Shown here piece by piece: positions 26,014 through 35,963 of a stretch of DNA of 64,000 nt. The notes beneath the pieces are model-generated. The model did not search any database. It was given only the letters and a program-made list of their open reading frames with translations, and was not told the DNA's origin. The stretch's first letter is position 1. Every line of letters starts with the position of its first letter. Both the position numbers and the translations under genes were made by a program. The stretch lies in NCBI RefSeq assembly GCF_030161375.1, contig NZ_BSSQ01000005.1, positions 186,001 to 250,000 on the forward strand, given 5' to 3'. The stretch comes from Paenibacillus glycanilyticus (GTDB taxonomy: Bacteria > Bacillota > Bacilli > Paenibacillales > Paenibacillaceae).

Positions 26014-26688
26014 TTAGATATTATGTTGAGTATTTAGATCAGGACGTTTGTTTGTTACGAGATAAACGACGCTTTCGCCAATGTTGGTTGCATGGTCGCC
26101 GATACGTTCAATATTGCGGGCTACAAAGTTCAGTACCGTCGCCTGCGAAATGTTGCGCGGATTCTCCATCATTAGCGACAGAAGTTCGCGGTAGATTTGA
26201 GCGCAAAGCGCGTCAACCTGGTCGTCTTCCGTTGCCAGTTTGTAAGCGAGATCCACGTTTTCCTGCACGAAGGATTGAATGGATTCATAAGTCATCGTTT
26301 GCACGATTTCTGCCATGCGAGGCAAATCGATAAGCGGCTTAATGAGCGGTTGACCTTCCAACCGTACAACAAACTTAGCAATGTTCACGCAAAGATCGCC
26401 CATTCTCTCCAGATCCGAAGCAATCTTGAAGGCAGCCAGAATCCGGCGCAAATCTTTCGCTACCGGCTGTTGCGTGGCAATAAGCTTCGAGCCAAGCTCG
26501 GTAATCTGTTCTTCCATATGATTCAAATGCTGATCGTGTTGAATAATGGTTCTTGCTTTCTCTACATCGGTACCGCTAAGAGCTTTCATTGAATCCACAA
26601 GCGCTTCTTCTACGAAAGTTCCCATCTCAACGAGCAAATTATGAAGCTGCTCCAGTCCCAGGTCAAACTCTTTTCTTTTGGTCATCAT
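26014..26688 (-). CDS. phoU: Phosphate transport regulator PhoU
   Basis: 224 residues made of two PhoU three-helix repeats with their metal-binding motifs: DLERMGDLCVNIAKF in the first and NIERIGDHATNIGESVVY in the second. PhoU links the Pst phosphate transporter to the PhoR kinase and restrains phosphate uptake. It is 21 bases downstream of pstB and followed by a strong terminator. The ATG at 26688 or 26685 can serve as start. Confidence 0.96.
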   Translation of the reverse strand: MMTKRKEFDLGLEQLHNLLVEMGTFVEEALVDSMKALSGTDVEKARTIIQHDQHLNHMEEQITELGSKLIATQQPVAKDLRRILAAFKIASDLERMGDLCVNIAKFVVRLEGQPLIKPLIDLPRMAEIVQTMTYESIQSFVQENVDLAYKLATEDDQVDALCAQIYRELLSLMMENPRNISQATVLNFVARNIERIGDHATNIGESVVYLVTNKRPDLNTQHNI

Positions 26689-26709
26689 CGTATTGCTGCC
26701 TCCCCCGTA

Positions 26710-27483
26710 TTAGCCGAATCGTCCACTAATGTAATCTTCCGTGCGCTGGTCAGTCGGGTTAGAGAACAATTTCTCCGTTTCCGAGAACTCAACTACCTCG
26801 CCATTAAGGAAAAAGACTGTTTGGTTGGAAACACGAGCTGCCTGATGCATGTTATGAGTAACCATAACGATAGTATAGCGGTCTTTCAGCTCCTGCGCCA
26901 ACTCTTCAATCTTTAATGTAGAAATAGGATCAAGCGCCGAAGTCGCTTCGTCCATCAGCAGGACGTCCGGATTAACCGCGATTGCGCGCGCGATGCAAAG
27001 ACGTTGCTGCTGGCCGCCCGAGAGGCTGAGCGCGGAACGTTTCAAATAATCTTTTACCTCATCCCACAGAACGGCAGCTTTCAAGCTTGTTTCCACAATT
27101 TCATCAAGTTCTTTCTTGCTTGTGATGCCATGGAGGCGCGGGCCGTAAGCCACGTTATCGTAGATCGATTTCGGGAACGGATTAGGCTGCTGGAACACCA
27201 TGCCAACCTTCTTGCGAAGCGTCTCCACATCAACATCATTCGAATAAATTTCAGTTCCCCCGATTGCGATGCTTCCTTCGATTCTTGTTCCCGGAATCAT
27301 GTCGTTCATCCGGTTAAGAGTACGAAGCAGCGTAGATTTGCCGCAGCCCGACGGACCGATAAAAGCCGTAATCGCCTTCTCGGGAATCGTGAGCGAAACA
27401 TCCTTCAGGGCATGAAAGGTGCCATAATACAAATTAAGTTTCTCAATGTTGATTAGTGTTTTCGACTGCGATAAGGTGGTCAT
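26710..27483 (-). CDS. pstB: Phosphate ABC transporter ATPase PstB
   Basis: 257 residues from the ATG at 27483, which has GGAGGAG 7 bases upstream. Walker A is GPSGCGKST, the signature LSGGQQQR, Walker [12 protein letters not shown] and the switch His [19 protein letters not shown] is typical of PstB. It powers phosphate import through PstCA at the membrane. pstS, pstC and pstA are not next to it; a chemoreceptor-like gene lies upstream instead. A probable PhoP-binding site precedes the gene. Confidence 0.95.
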   Translation of the reverse strand: MTTLSQSKTLINIEKLNLYYGTFHALKDVSLTIPEKAITAFIGPSGCGKSTLLRTLNRMNDMIPGTRIEGSIAIGGTEIYSNDVDVETLRKKVGMVFQQPNPFPKSIYDNVAYGPRLHGITSKKELDEIVETSLKAAVLWDEVKDYLKRSALSLSGGQQQRLCIARAIAVNPDVLLMDEATSALDPISTLKIEELAQELKDRYTIVMVTHNMHQAARVSNQTVFFLNGEVVEFSETEKLFSNPTDQRTEDYISGRFG

Positions 27484-27670
27484 AGTCGTTCTCCTCCACA
27501 TATTCAATAAAAAATGATACCAGCCCCAGATGAACAATCTCCATACTGAGGCTTGGTGATTTTGCTCGAATCATAACGTTAAAAAAAATGGGAAGCCTAT
27601 TTGGTAAAGCTAATCCCATTGCCAATGGTTGATCTTTGCGATGCCTGACGTATCTATCCTACTAGCCGTT

Positions 27671-27698
27671 TGTAAATGCCGTATTGTTGTTTTGTAAA
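27671..27698 (-). promoter_or_regulatory. Possible PhoP box upstream of pstB
   Basis: On the minus strand two TTTACA hexamers start 22 bases apart, twice the 11-base period of Bacillus Pho boxes (TTWACA repeats). They lie about 190 bases upstream of pstB and just after the upstream gene's stop. Confidence 0.45.
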
Positions 27699-27705
27699 TT
27701 TCATG

Positions 27706-28842
27706 TTAAAAATAGGACTCGAGTAATTTGTCTATCTCCCGCGACACATGGATGGTCTGCTGATAAGCCTGCTCCGATTGGCGGCCGATTTGTTCAGAGC
27801 TATCCTTGCTGTTTGCCGATGCTTGAAACAATTGGCTGAATACGCTGCCCGCTTCTTGCACGCATGACTCGCTCACAACGGCTTCTTCCCGGCCTTCCCG
27901 CGCAAGCGTAGCCGTATGTTCAATGGCTTCGACAATCGTTTTGGTCAATGTCGTAATCGATTCAGCCGAACGTTTCGTTTCGCTGGCCAACTTCATTACC
28001 TCGCCGGCGACAACCGCAAATCCTCTGCCGTGCTCACCTGCGCGAGCGGCTTCAATCGAAGCGTTAATCGCCAGCAGATTGCTTTGCTCCGCCAGTTCTT
28101 TAATCAGCTTGGAGACGTGGCTGATCGAACCCGCTTCAGACTGCAGCGCGCTCATCCGCTCTTCTTGCTGCATGGAATTGGAAGCCAGCTTGCCAAACGC
28201 AGCGGTTACTTTGTCCAACTGATTTTTCCCGCTTAACGTCAAATCCACCATATCCGCGGATATTTGCTTGCCTTGCAAAGCAGACTGCCGGACCGAACTT
28301 ACCGCCTGGTCAATCTCTTTCACCCGGCTGCCGACGCTATTAATGGTTTTCACTTGTCCGTCAACCGCTTCCTGTTGAAGCTGGCGGGACATGCGAAGCA
28401 GATCGGATACCGTCAAAATCCCCTTAACGCGTTCTTCTCTTGTTACGATGACACAGTTATAAAGAACGTTATCATCGCGTTTCAGTGCATTATCTATTAA
28501 TAATTGCGGAGAATAGGCTTGATCTACGACCATCGGCGAGCTGTCCATAAGCTCCGAAACCGGTTTCTCGTAATACAGATCTACCCCAAACCGTTGACTT
28601 AACCGCATAAAAAACTGATTGCGCATCATAAGACCTACCGGCTTGTCCATATCAACTCCATCACTGGCGATTACTATGCATTCGCTGTCCGGATTCTCTT
28701 TGAACAAAGCAATGGTATCTTTGCAGGAACGGCTTGCGGCAATAACCGGTGCACTCCGGATGAATTCTAGCAAACGAGTTGAGATCTGGGCAGTTTCGAC
28801 TTTCTTCTCCTGCGCTTGACGTTCTAATAAGGCATTCGTCAT
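27706..28842 (-). CDS. Soluble CBS-domain/methyl-accepting signalling protein
   Basis: 378 residues with no transmembrane helix. The N-terminal part (about 20-150) reads as a CBS-like pair: [19 protein letters not shown] and later [20 protein letters not shown] with a [19 protein letters not shown] strand. From about 165 on it is helical and contains the MCP signalling tip [20 protein letters not shown], followed by [21 protein letters not shown]. Such proteins signal to CheA/CheW arrays or use the fold for other partners. The CBS part may sense nucleotides or redox state in the cytoplasm. AAAGGTGAG precedes the ATG. It lies just upstream of pstB, but no functional link to phosphate is shown. 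Confidence 0.85.
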   Translation of the reverse strand: MTNALLERQAQEKKVETAQISTRLLEFIRSAPVIAASRSCKDTIALFKENPDSECIVIASDGVDMDKPVGLMMRNQFFMRLSQRFGVDLYYEKPVSELMDSSPMVVDQAYSPQLLIDNALKRDDNVLYNCVIVTREERVKGILTVSDLLRMSRQLQQEAVDGQVKTINSVGSRVKEIDQAVSSVRQSALQGKQISADMVDLTLSGKNQLDKVTAAFGKLASNSMQQEERMSALQSEAGSISHVSKLIKELAEQSNLLAINASIEAARAGEHGRGFAVVAGEVMKLASETKRSAESITTLTKTIVEAIEHTATLAREGREEAVVSESCVQEAGSVFSQLFQASANSKDSSEQIGRQSEQAYQQTIHVSREIDKLLESYF

Positions 28843-28958
28843 GGTCTCTCACCTTTCTCTATGGACTCCTATAGAACTAATATAGGACTGAAGCATCAAT
28901 TCCAATTCATAGAAATGTTTTCGCTGCGTTAAAAATAATTGGTAAACTAGACCAACAC

Positions 28959-28991
28959 AAAAAGGCGGCGCATATCCGCGCCGCCTTTTTG
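28959..28991 (-). terminator. Terminator after the putative glycosidase
   Basis: AAAAAGGCGGCGC and GCGCCGCCTTTTT pair across GGATAT and are flanked by A and T runs, so it may work on both strands. Confidence 0.88.
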
Positions 28992-29004
28992 TTGAACGTA
29001 TAGA

Positions 29005-31185
29005 TTAGGCCCAAGCTACTTTTACTTGCGCGCCTTCCGGTTGGCCTTCATGCCGGAGGAGAAGCGTTCCGGAAGCTTCATCGTACTCATGCTCCAGAGC
29101 GTTACCGTCCGCCGTGACAAGTGTTGGAATCGACGGAACGAATAGCCGCGTGCTAACGGTCATATCCGACGGACTTTCCGAACGGAAGGAGATCGACTTG
29201 CCGTCAGCAGTCTCTTCCTCAATACGGGAAGAGCTGACGATCACTTTAGCAACGCGAGAATCATGGCTTGCCGCATTCAAGTCATACAACAAGCAGTTGT
29301 CGCCAGGCTTCAATTCCACTTGCTGAACGATCGGAAGATTATCCTCGAACAAATCGATATAACTTCCTTCGATTATATTTGCGCCTTCAACTTCCGTCTC
29401 GTCCAGCGCTTGCGCAATGACATAAGGCCCGCGTTTGATGCGAAGCATTCCGCTTTCGCGGTACGACTCCGTCTCTCCTCTAAGCTCCAGTGCTAATTGC
29501 AACCATGCGCGAACCGAATCGGCTCCTTCGTTTGTACGGGATAGAACGATTGGATGAACGCGGCGCACGAGAACATGGCCATCGCCATAAGCGTATTCGC
29601 CGTCTTCCTGATTCACCGACAATCCAAGCGTCTCGAACAAATGCTGGTCCGGACGTTCATAGGTCCGCCGGCTGCCTTCGCGGTTCCACCATTCGCGCAC
29701 GTTATGGAATTCATCGGTGCCGTCGCCGACATAGATCAGGACGCCGCCGTCTCTCACCCATCCTGCGATCGCTTGATGCAATCCCGCGTGTTCCGGTTTC
29801 ATATATTCGTAGCTAAGCAGCAGCACTTTGTAATCGTCCAGATAACCTGGGAACGTCAGCGCGTTGTCCAGCTGTACCGGACGCAGCGGAATACCGTGTT
29901 TGACAAGCGGCAGCGCCAATCCGTAAAACGCCGAGAAGTCGAGCTTCTCCCGCTGCTCGGGAGACAACAAATCCGCCGTCGTCAAGCCGCCTTGTTTTTT
30001 GCCTAGCGCATCTTCCGATTCTTCCGATACAACATCGCCGCGTTGGTACATGGCCGAGTTGGACAAGAGCAGACCAATTCCGCTCGTATAGATGTCCGTC
30101 GGTTCTTCCTCGTGATGATGAAGATCCCGAAGAACGTTCATGACGGTAAGAAGGACCGTCTTGTAGCTTGCCGGGATCATTTCTTTTCCCGTGCCGTCTT
30201 CCGTTGGGTATCCGCGCGTGAATACACGCCATGGCCAAGGACATACTTCAAACTTCGATACGCCCGGATGAAGCAAGGAAGCTACTACCGTTGCCCGGTA
30301 ATTATAACGGTAATCACTCCAGGTGTAGCGCGGATTATCTTCAATCGGATCATGCAGGAACCACATATCTCTTCCCGTACCGCGAGTCAATTCCTGCATG
30401 ACGCCATACTCCAGGAATGCTGTTTCGAAAGTCCGCTCCCGGCGTACGCCGCGGTAGATGTTTGGCGTTCTCGCCGTTCCCGTCCAAATCTGCGCGATGA
30501 ATCCATCGCAGGAAGGCATCGATACGAGGAGCGCTTCCGGACTGATGATCCGCCATTGCGAGTAATTGATAAGACTGTGGGTAGGAACGTAGAAGCGGAC
30601 TTCCCGGTTATAGGTGACAAGCGCATATTCTTTCATCTGCGCGCATAGACGGTCAAGCGCGCGGTAATACAGATAGGCTTTCAGCTTCGATGCCCGGTAC
30701 TGCGCATCAGGAGACAGGTGAGGCGCCGTCCACGGTTCCCCGTAATACGTCAACCACTCCCGCTTGAATGCTTCCGAATAACCCGAAGCCGCCCAGTATT
30801 CGGGTTCCTCCAGATGGATGGCTTCTACCCCGCAGTCAATCGCTTTCTTGATATAGGCCGCCAAGTATTCGGAGAAAGCGACCGTCGGTACCATATACGG
30901 CACATCTTTACCATGCTGGATATAGTTGCCGAACCGGTCCATTTGCGCTTCGTCCCAATGGTTCCGGCCATCGAATTTTTCGTATAGGTAATCCTGATAT
31001 TCGCCCCATGACACACCGGTCATAAGATGAATAGTATAACCTGCTTTTCTCCAGCCTTCGATCCGCTCTTCCAGCCCGTCCGACAATCCGTATACCATTA
31101 CAAAATCCGTACGAAGATCATACTTCGTTCCGTAGGGACGAGATTCTTGAAAGCCCGTCCATTCCGCGCGTTCCTGTTTGCCCAC
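29005..31185 (-). CDS. Putative glycosidase or glycosidase-like protein, family not recognised
   Basis: 726 residues from a GTG at 31185 with GGAGG 8 bases upstream. The first half reads as a (beta/alpha)8 barrel with many aromatic residues: HLEEPEYWAASGYSEAFKRE has adjacent Glu residues as in retaining hydrolases, and EVRFYVPTHSLINYSQW follows. A GATase-like middle part (LLSYEYMKPEHAGLH, then GGVLIYVGDGTDEFHNVREW) resembles the trimerisation domain of GH42 enzymes. A beta-rich end follows. No signal peptide is visible, so it is likely cytoplasmic. Role in breakdown of an oligosaccharide is inferred. Confidence 0.6.
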   Translation of the reverse strand: MGKQERAEWTGFQESRPYGTKYDLRTDFVMVYGLSDGLEERIEGWRKAGYTIHLMTGVSWGEYQDYLYEKFDGRNHWDEAQMDRFGNYIQHGKDVPYMVPTVAFSEYLAAYIKKAIDCGVEAIHLEEPEYWAASGYSEAFKREWLTYYGEPWTAPHLSPDAQYRASKLKAYLYYRALDRLCAQMKEYALVTYNREVRFYVPTHSLINYSQWRIISPEALLVSMPSCDGFIAQIWTGTARTPNIYRGVRRERTFETAFLEYGVMQELTRGTGRDMWFLHDPIEDNPRYTWSDYRYNYRATVVASLLHPGVSKFEVCPWPWRVFTRGYPTEDGTGKEMIPASYKTVLLTVMNVLRDLHHHEEEPTDIYTSGIGLLLSNSAMYQRGDVVSEESEDALGKKQGGLTTADLLSPEQREKLDFSAFYGLALPLVKHGIPLRPVQLDNALTFPGYLDDYKVLLLSYEYMKPEHAGLHQAIAGWVRDGGVLIYVGDGTDEFHNVREWWNREGSRRTYERPDQHLFETLGLSVNQEDGEYAYGDGHVLVRRVHPIVLSRTNEGADSVRAWLQLALELRGETESYRESGMLRIKRGPYVIAQALDETEVEGANIIEGSYIDLFEDNLPIVQQVELKPGDNCLLYDLNAASHDSRVAKVIVSSSRIEEETADGKSISFRSESPSDMTVSTRLFVPSIPTLVTADGNALEHEYDEASGTLLLRHEGQPEGAQVKVAWA

Positions 31186-31437
31186 GTCTATGTCCTCCTT
31201 TTTATCCAAACGGTTCGTTCGCACTCGCCCACATCTTAATACAAATATTCAATATAATCAATATTTCATTTGAATGATTGGAACAAGACTTTTTACCTGA
31301 AAACTACATCAATTCTAAGCTATTTTCGAGAATCCTTCCTTTAATAACCGTTAATTCGACTTTGTTCATCTTATTTAATATATTAAATATCTTGGCTAGT
31401 TCTAAAGGATGATTTCGATTTCTGCGCTCCTCGCAAT

Positions 31438-31485
31438 AAAAAAAGCCGCAAGCCTCAAACGCTCATGCGTTGTGGCTTGCAGCTT
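31438..31485 (-). terminator. Terminator after the stalk-domain gene
   Basis: On the minus strand GCAAGCC-CAACGC and GCGTTTG-GGCTTGC pair and are followed by GGCTTTTTTT. The rest of the 280-base gap up to 31503 is AT-rich, with no gene. Confidence 0.8.
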
Positions 31486-31503
31486 GAATATCGGATTGCA
31501 CGA

Positions 31504-32103
31504 TTAGAATGTCTCCAGCGGAATGCTTAATACGTTGATTTGGGAGCCGTCTTTCGCGCTGTATTCGAACAGCTCGAGCGTAAGCGTCCCGTTTGTCGGC
31601 AATTTATCTGGCGGAATAACGAGATCAAGCGTGAACGGCGACCAGGCAGGCGCCCCTTCATCTAACATTGTATGGCCTTCAAGCACGTAATCATGTCCGT
31701 CCTCCACGGCATATTGCATAACCGCTTCAAACACTCTGCCTTTTCCCGTTACGGTATAATGCCCTGCCGAGCCTTGGACACTCACATCGCAAAAAGCGTT
31801 ATTGCACGGAGCGACTTTCGCTTCTTTCTGAATGGTCACTTTTCCCAGCTTATCATTCCAAGTCACGGAAGCATCGAGCAAATTGCCCACTGCTCTAAGC
31901 GGCACATAGGTGTTTCCTTTGTAGTTCAGGATGGGCAGCCCCTGCCCCGTATAGGCTGTACCATTTACTTCAACCGGATAACCCGCTTCTGTCAAAGAGT
32001 ATGCCTTTTTATCCGTATTGGGAGCCGCGAGCGACGGATAAGCCGTCATAATCAGTCCTCCCATCACTAAACCCACAATAAATCCCCTATACTTCCGAAG
32101 CAT
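31504..32103 (-). CDS. Secreted protein with copper-amine-oxidase-type stalk domain
   Basis: 199 residues from the ATG at 32103. A signal peptide (GFIVGLVMGGLIMTAYPSLAA) is followed by the sequence PILNYKGNTYVPLRAVGNLL, then SVTWNDKLGKVTI. That is the copper amine oxidase N-terminal-like (stalk) domain, very common on Paenibacillus surface proteins and not an oxidase. The C-terminal half is a beta-rich domain with LVIPPDKLPTNGTLTLELFE, resembling Gmad2-type (immunoglobulin-like) spore domains. Its role is unknown. It is transcribed alone. Confidence 0.75.
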   Translation of the reverse strand: MLRKYRGFIVGLVMGGLIMTAYPSLAAPNTDKKAYSLTEAGYPVEVNGTAYTGQGLPILNYKGNTYVPLRAVGNLLDASVTWNDKLGKVTIQKEAKVAPCNNAFCDVSVQGSAGHYTVTGKGRVFEAVMQYAVEDGHDYVLEGHTMLDEGAPAWSPFTLDLVIPPDKLPTNGTLTLELFEYSAKDGSQINVLSIPLETF

Positions 32104-32183
32104 GTCCACACCCCATCTCCAGAATTTGCCTACCTGTCTTATTCTCTTATTCCATCCTATGAGGGCTTGTACCTCTTCCATGC

Positions 32184-32230
32184 CAAAAAAAATCCCCCTG
32201 CTTCTTCCGCGTTCAGAAGAAACAGGGGGT
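32184..32230 (-). terminator. Terminator of tyrS
   Basis: On the minus strand ACCCCCTGTTTCTTC and GAAGAAGCAGGGGGA pair across a loop and are followed by eight T. Confidence 0.9.
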
Positions 32231-32235
32231 ACGGT

Positions 32236-33495
32236 TTAGCCCATTTTCACCAGGCTGTAATTTTTTTTGCCTTTGCGGATAATGATGAAACGTTCTCCGA
32301 TCGCATGCTCGGTGGAAACTTCCAGCGCAAGATCCGTTACGCGCTCGCCGTTCATGGAGATGGCGCCGTTCGTAATATCTTCGCGCGCTTGGCGTTTGGA
32401 AGGCTCGATTCCAAGATCCACAAGCCAATCCACAATGTTCTTCGCTTCGCGCGACGACTCGTACGTTGGCATTTCCTTGAAGCCCTGCTCGATTTCGTCC
32501 GCGCTTAGCGACTTGATATCGCCGCTGAACAAGGCAGCCGTAATGCGGAGCGCTTGCTGCAGCATCTCTTCGCTATGAACGAAACGCGTCATTTCTTCGG
32601 CAAGTTTCTTCTGCGCTTCCCGTTTGTGCGGTTCCGTAGCTACTTTCTCAGCCAAACCTTCAATCTCTTCCTTGGACAGGAACGTGAAGTATTTCAAGTA
32701 TTTGACGACATCGCGGTCATCGGTATTTGCCCAGAACTGGTAGAACTCGTAAGGCGTTGTTTTCTCCGGATCCAGCCAGATCGCGCCGCCTGCAGATTTG
32801 CCGAACTTCGTTCCGTCAGCCTTCAGCATAAGCGGAATCGTGAGGCCAAACGCCTTCGATTCGCTGCCTTCCTTCTTGCGGATCAGGTCAAGGCCGCTCG
32901 TAATGTTGCCCCATTGGTCGGAACCGCCGATTTGCAGCTGAACATCCTCTTCCTTGAACAGATGGAGGAAGTCGAGCGATTGCAGAATCTGGTACGAGAA
33001 CTCCGTAAACGAAATCCCGCTCTCCAGACGGCTCGAGACGACGTCTTTGGCGAGCATCGTATTGATGCTGAAGTTTTTGCCGTAGTCGCGCAGGAACTCA
33101 ATCACGTTAATCTTATGCGTCCAGTCGTAGTTGTTAACCATGCGGAAGTTGTTCTCGCCTTCCGTGAGGAACAGCTTGGTAAGCTGTGCGGAGAGCGCGT
33201 CAACGTTCTCCTGAATTTGCTCCAGCGTCTGCAAAGAACGCTCCGATGTGCGGCCGCTTGGGTCGCCAATCGTTCCCGTCGCGCCGCCGATCAAGATGAC
33301 CGGACGGTGGCCGGCCAGCTGGAAGCGTTTGAGCACCATAAACGGAATCAAGTGGCCGATATGCATGCTGTCGCCCGTCGGGTCAACGCCGCAGTAGAGC
33401 GAGACGGCTTTCTCGTTAGTTAATGCCCGCAGTCCCTCTGCGTCGGTTTGTTGATTAATGGCGTCGCGCCATTCCAGTTCGTCAATAATGTTCAT
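32236..33495 (-). CDS. tyrS: Tyrosyl-tRNA synthetase
   Basis: 419 residues. The class I HIGH motif is exact (DPTGDSMHIGHLIPF) and the KMSKS motif reads KFGKS. A C-terminal S4 RNA-binding domain ends the protein (RQAREDITNGAISMNGERV). It charges tRNA-Tyr. The ATG has AAAGGAG upstream. A complete T-box leader with its own consensus promoter precedes it, so expression responds to uncharged tRNA-Tyr. Confidence 0.97.
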   Translation of the reverse strand: MNIIDELEWRDAINQQTDAEGLRALTNEKAVSLYCGVDPTGDSMHIGHLIPFMVLKRFQLAGHRPVILIGGATGTIGDPSGRTSERSLQTLEQIQENVDALSAQLTKLFLTEGENNFRMVNNYDWTHKINVIEFLRDYGKNFSINTMLAKDVVSSRLESGISFTEFSYQILQSLDFLHLFKEEDVQLQIGGSDQWGNITSGLDLIRKKEGSESKAFGLTIPLMLKADGTKFGKSAGGAIWLDPEKTTPYEFYQFWANTDDRDVVKYLKYFTFLSKEEIEGLAEKVATEPHKREAQKKLAEEMTRFVHSEEMLQQALRITAALFSGDIKSLSADEIEQGFKEMPTYESSREAKNIVDWLVDLGIEPSKRQAREDITNGAISMNGERVTDLALEVSTEHAIGERFIIIRKGKKNYSLVKMG

Positions 33496-33525
33496 GGTTT
33501 TACTCTCCTTTGATTTCGTCTAAAA

Positions 33526-33775
33526 ACAAAAAAAACGCCCCTACGTCTTTGCAGACATAGGGACGATTGTTTACCGTGTTACCACCCAACTTGTATGAAG
33601 CCGCCGCGCGCGCAGGCTCATACCGCTCTAGGCGAGATATCGTTCGCCGTTTCCGCCCGGCATTACCCGGGATGCTCCTGAGTGTATTTCGCGGTCGCTT
33701 AATGTGTACCGGGTTCCATCGACCCCCGGCTCTCTGGGACAGGGATTAAGCCGCTACTGCGCTCATTCTCAGCAT
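33526..33775 (-). promoter_or_regulatory. T-box riboswitch controlling tyrS
   Basis: On the minus strand the leader contains the T-box core TTGGGTGGTAACACGG (33573-33589), preceded by stem I elements (AGAGAGCCGGGGGTCGATGG) and followed by a terminator (CGTCCCTATGTCT paired with AGACGTAGGGGCG, then eight T, 33526-33565). A TAC in AAATACACTC could be the tyrosine specifier codon; that assignment is inferred. Uncharged tRNA-Tyr should stabilise the antiterminator. Confidence 0.92.
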
Positions 33776-33796
33776 ATATGATATCAGATTACAGCC

Positions 33797-33825
33797 ATTA
33801 TAGAGAATGGCGCAATCAATGTCAA
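33797..33825 (-). promoter_or_regulatory. Consensus sigma-A promoter for the tyrS leader
   Basis: TTGACA, 17 bases and TATAAT on the minus strand match the consensus exactly. It lies between the GH42 gene stop and the T-box leader. Confidence 0.9.
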
Positions 33826-33840
33826 TCGTTAATAGCCGGC

Positions 33841-35916
33841 TTAGGAGTGGAAGCTTGCTTTTCGTTTCAGAATGCGCAAGCCGTTCAGCGGAAGTTCCAG
33901 TTCATGGCCCACTTGACCGCCGGCAAGCACATCCTTATACGCCTGCTCGTCAAGCTTCACTTGTTGCGCCTGCTCGCTGAAGTTCATGACAAACACGTAG
34001 TCGCTCTCGCCGTCGGAACGAAGCTGTGCCGTAACGCCTTGCGGAAGCTCCGTCTCAACCGCGCGCTTCAGCCCTTCCTGCTCGACCAGCTTCTTGAAGA
34101 AGTCGGTGAAGAACGGTTCGGTGTTGCGGGAAGCCACATAATACGCTTTGCCTTGGCCAAGCTGGTTTACCGTCAGAGCCGGACGGCCAGCGTAGAAGTC
34201 ATCGCCGTATACCGCCAAAGGTTCCGCGCCTTCCAGATGGATCAGATCGCACAGCTCAATCGCGTCATAAGAACCCGTAAGTCCCAGCTTGTTGCCTGCG
34301 GACATAACAACGCTGTTCTTCTCGCCGTCATGCAAGGAGTCGATCTCCTCCGACCAGATGCCAAGCGTCTTGCGAAGCGGTCCGGGGAAACCTTCCAGGA
34401 AGCAAAGATCGCTTTCGTTAACGATACCCGACCAGTAAGTTGCAACAAATGTACCGCCATTGCGCACGAATTCCTCAATCCGCTCGCCAACGCCCGGGCG
34501 TACCATGTACAGCATTGGAGCGATCAGCAGCTTATACGAGTCGAACGCGCATTCCGAGTCGATGATATCGACGGGTACGCCCATATCCCACAGCGGACGA
34601 TAGTGGCGCTTCAGCGTTTCTTCATAATGGATGCCTCCGTTGCGCGGACCTTGCGAATCCTTCACCGCCCAGCGGTTCTCCCAGTCATTGATAAGCGCCA
34701 CTTGCGGCTTCACGGATGTCCCGACAACTTCCTGCAGCTTCTCGAGGGCTTGGCCGACATCCGTAACATCCTTGAATACGCGCGTATTCTCATGGCCGAC
34801 ATGGTCGACAACGGCGCCATGCAACTTCTCGCTGGAGCCGCGGCTTTTGCGCCATTGGAAATATTGAACCGTATCCGAGCCATGCGCGACAGCTTGCATA
34901 GAAGCGAGCAAATGCATACCCGGCTTCTTCAGCTTGCTGATCGGCTGCCAGTTCGTCATGCTTGGCGTGCTTTCCATCAGCATAAACGGTTTGCCGCCTT
35001 TGAGCGAACGGAAGACGTCATGGTTGAAGCCGATCCATGCGGCCAGTTCGCTTTGATCTTTCGCGTCATGCCAAGTCGGATAAGCATCCCAGGAGATGAC
35101 ATCCAGAAGCTCGGAGAACTTCCAATAGTTCAGCGGCTCAAAGTCCAGCATGAAGTTTGTCGTAATCGGAAGCTCGGGGCTAATCTCGCGCAGCGGCTCC
35201 ATCTCGTTGCGGCAGAAATCGACCGTCTGGTCAGTGACGAAACGTCTCCAGTCCACGTTCATGCCGTGTACCGCTTTTTCACCGCGGTTGGTTGGCGTTT
35301 CAATTTGGCTAAAGCTTGTATATTTATGCGCCCAGAAGGTTGTCCACCACGCATGGTTAAGCGCCTCGATCGTGCCGTAACGCTTCTCAAGCCACTGCCG
35401 GAACGCCTCCGTACAATAATTACAATGGCACTCTCCGCCGTATTCGTTGGAAATATGCCAGCCGATCACTGCCGGATGTTGCGAATAACGCTCCGCCAGC
35501 TTGGTGTTCATCTCCTTCACCTTCGCGCGGTATACCGGCGAGGAGAAGCAATGGTTATGGCGCGCGCCGTGCAGATTGCGGATCCCGTTCTCCGATACGC
35601 GAAGAACCTCCGGATATTTCAGCGACATCCAGGCTGGACGCGCGCCGCTTGGCGTTGCCAGCAAAGCATGGATTCCGTTAGCGGCGAAACGGTCCAGCAG
35701 CTGGTCCATCCATTCGAATGTATAGACGCCTTCTTCCGGCTCATACGCGGCCCAAGAGAAAATGCCAACAGACATGACGTTGCTGCTCGACAGCTTCATC
35801 AGACGGATATCTTCTTCGAGAACATGCGGGTAATCAAGCCATTGGTCGGGATTATAATCCGCTCCATGGAGCATTTGCGGGAATTTCGGGCTGATTGGCG
35901 GGAACTTCAGGGACAT
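33841..35916 (-). CDS. Beta-galactosidase, GH42
   Basis: 691 residues from the ATG at 35916 with GGAGG 7 bases upstream. The acid/base is E158 in WHISNEYGG and the nucleophile E315 in LMESTPS. Four Cys (C123, C163, C165, C168) match the zinc cluster of GH42 enzymes. A trimerisation domain and a C-terminal beta domain follow. There is no signal peptide, so it splits imported galactosides in the cytoplasm. It is divergent from an AraC regulator that probably controls it. tyrS is downstream on the same strand but has its own promoter. Confidence 0.93.
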   Translation of the reverse strand: MSLKFPPISPKFPQMLHGADYNPDQWLDYPHVLEEDIRLMKLSSSNVMSVGIFSWAAYEPEEGVYTFEWMDQLLDRFAANGIHALLATPSGARPAWMSLKYPEVLRVSENGIRNLHGARHNHCFSSPVYRAKVKEMNTKLAERYSQHPAVIGWHISNEYGGECHCNYCTEAFRQWLEKRYGTIEALNHAWWTTFWAHKYTSFSQIETPTNRGEKAVHGMNVDWRRFVTDQTVDFCRNEMEPLREISPELPITTNFMLDFEPLNYWKFSELLDVISWDAYPTWHDAKDQSELAAWIGFNHDVFRSLKGGKPFMLMESTPSMTNWQPISKLKKPGMHLLASMQAVAHGSDTVQYFQWRKSRGSSEKLHGAVVDHVGHENTRVFKDVTDVGQALEKLQEVVGTSVKPQVALINDWENRWAVKDSQGPRNGGIHYEETLKRHYRPLWDMGVPVDIIDSECAFDSYKLLIAPMLYMVRPGVGERIEEFVRNGGTFVATYWSGIVNESDLCFLEGFPGPLRKTLGIWSEEIDSLHDGEKNSVVMSAGNKLGLTGSYDAIELCDLIHLEGAEPLAVYGDDFYAGRPALTVNQLGQGKAYYVASRNTEPFFTDFFKKLVEQEGLKRAVETELPQGVTAQLRSDGESDYVFVMNFSEQAQQVKLDEQAYKDVLAGGQVGHELELPLNGLRILKRKASFHS

Positions 35917-35963
35917 GATGGATAACCTCCGTATGAATAAAATGTCTATTACGATATTAATAT

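Noticed and set aside
33778..35925. A 715-codon open frame on the plus strand antisense to the GH42 gene
   Set aside because: It lies wholly opposite a gene with clear catalytic motifs, has no ribosome site, and its translation is rich in Arg, Leu and His as typical of antisense frames in GC-rich DNA.
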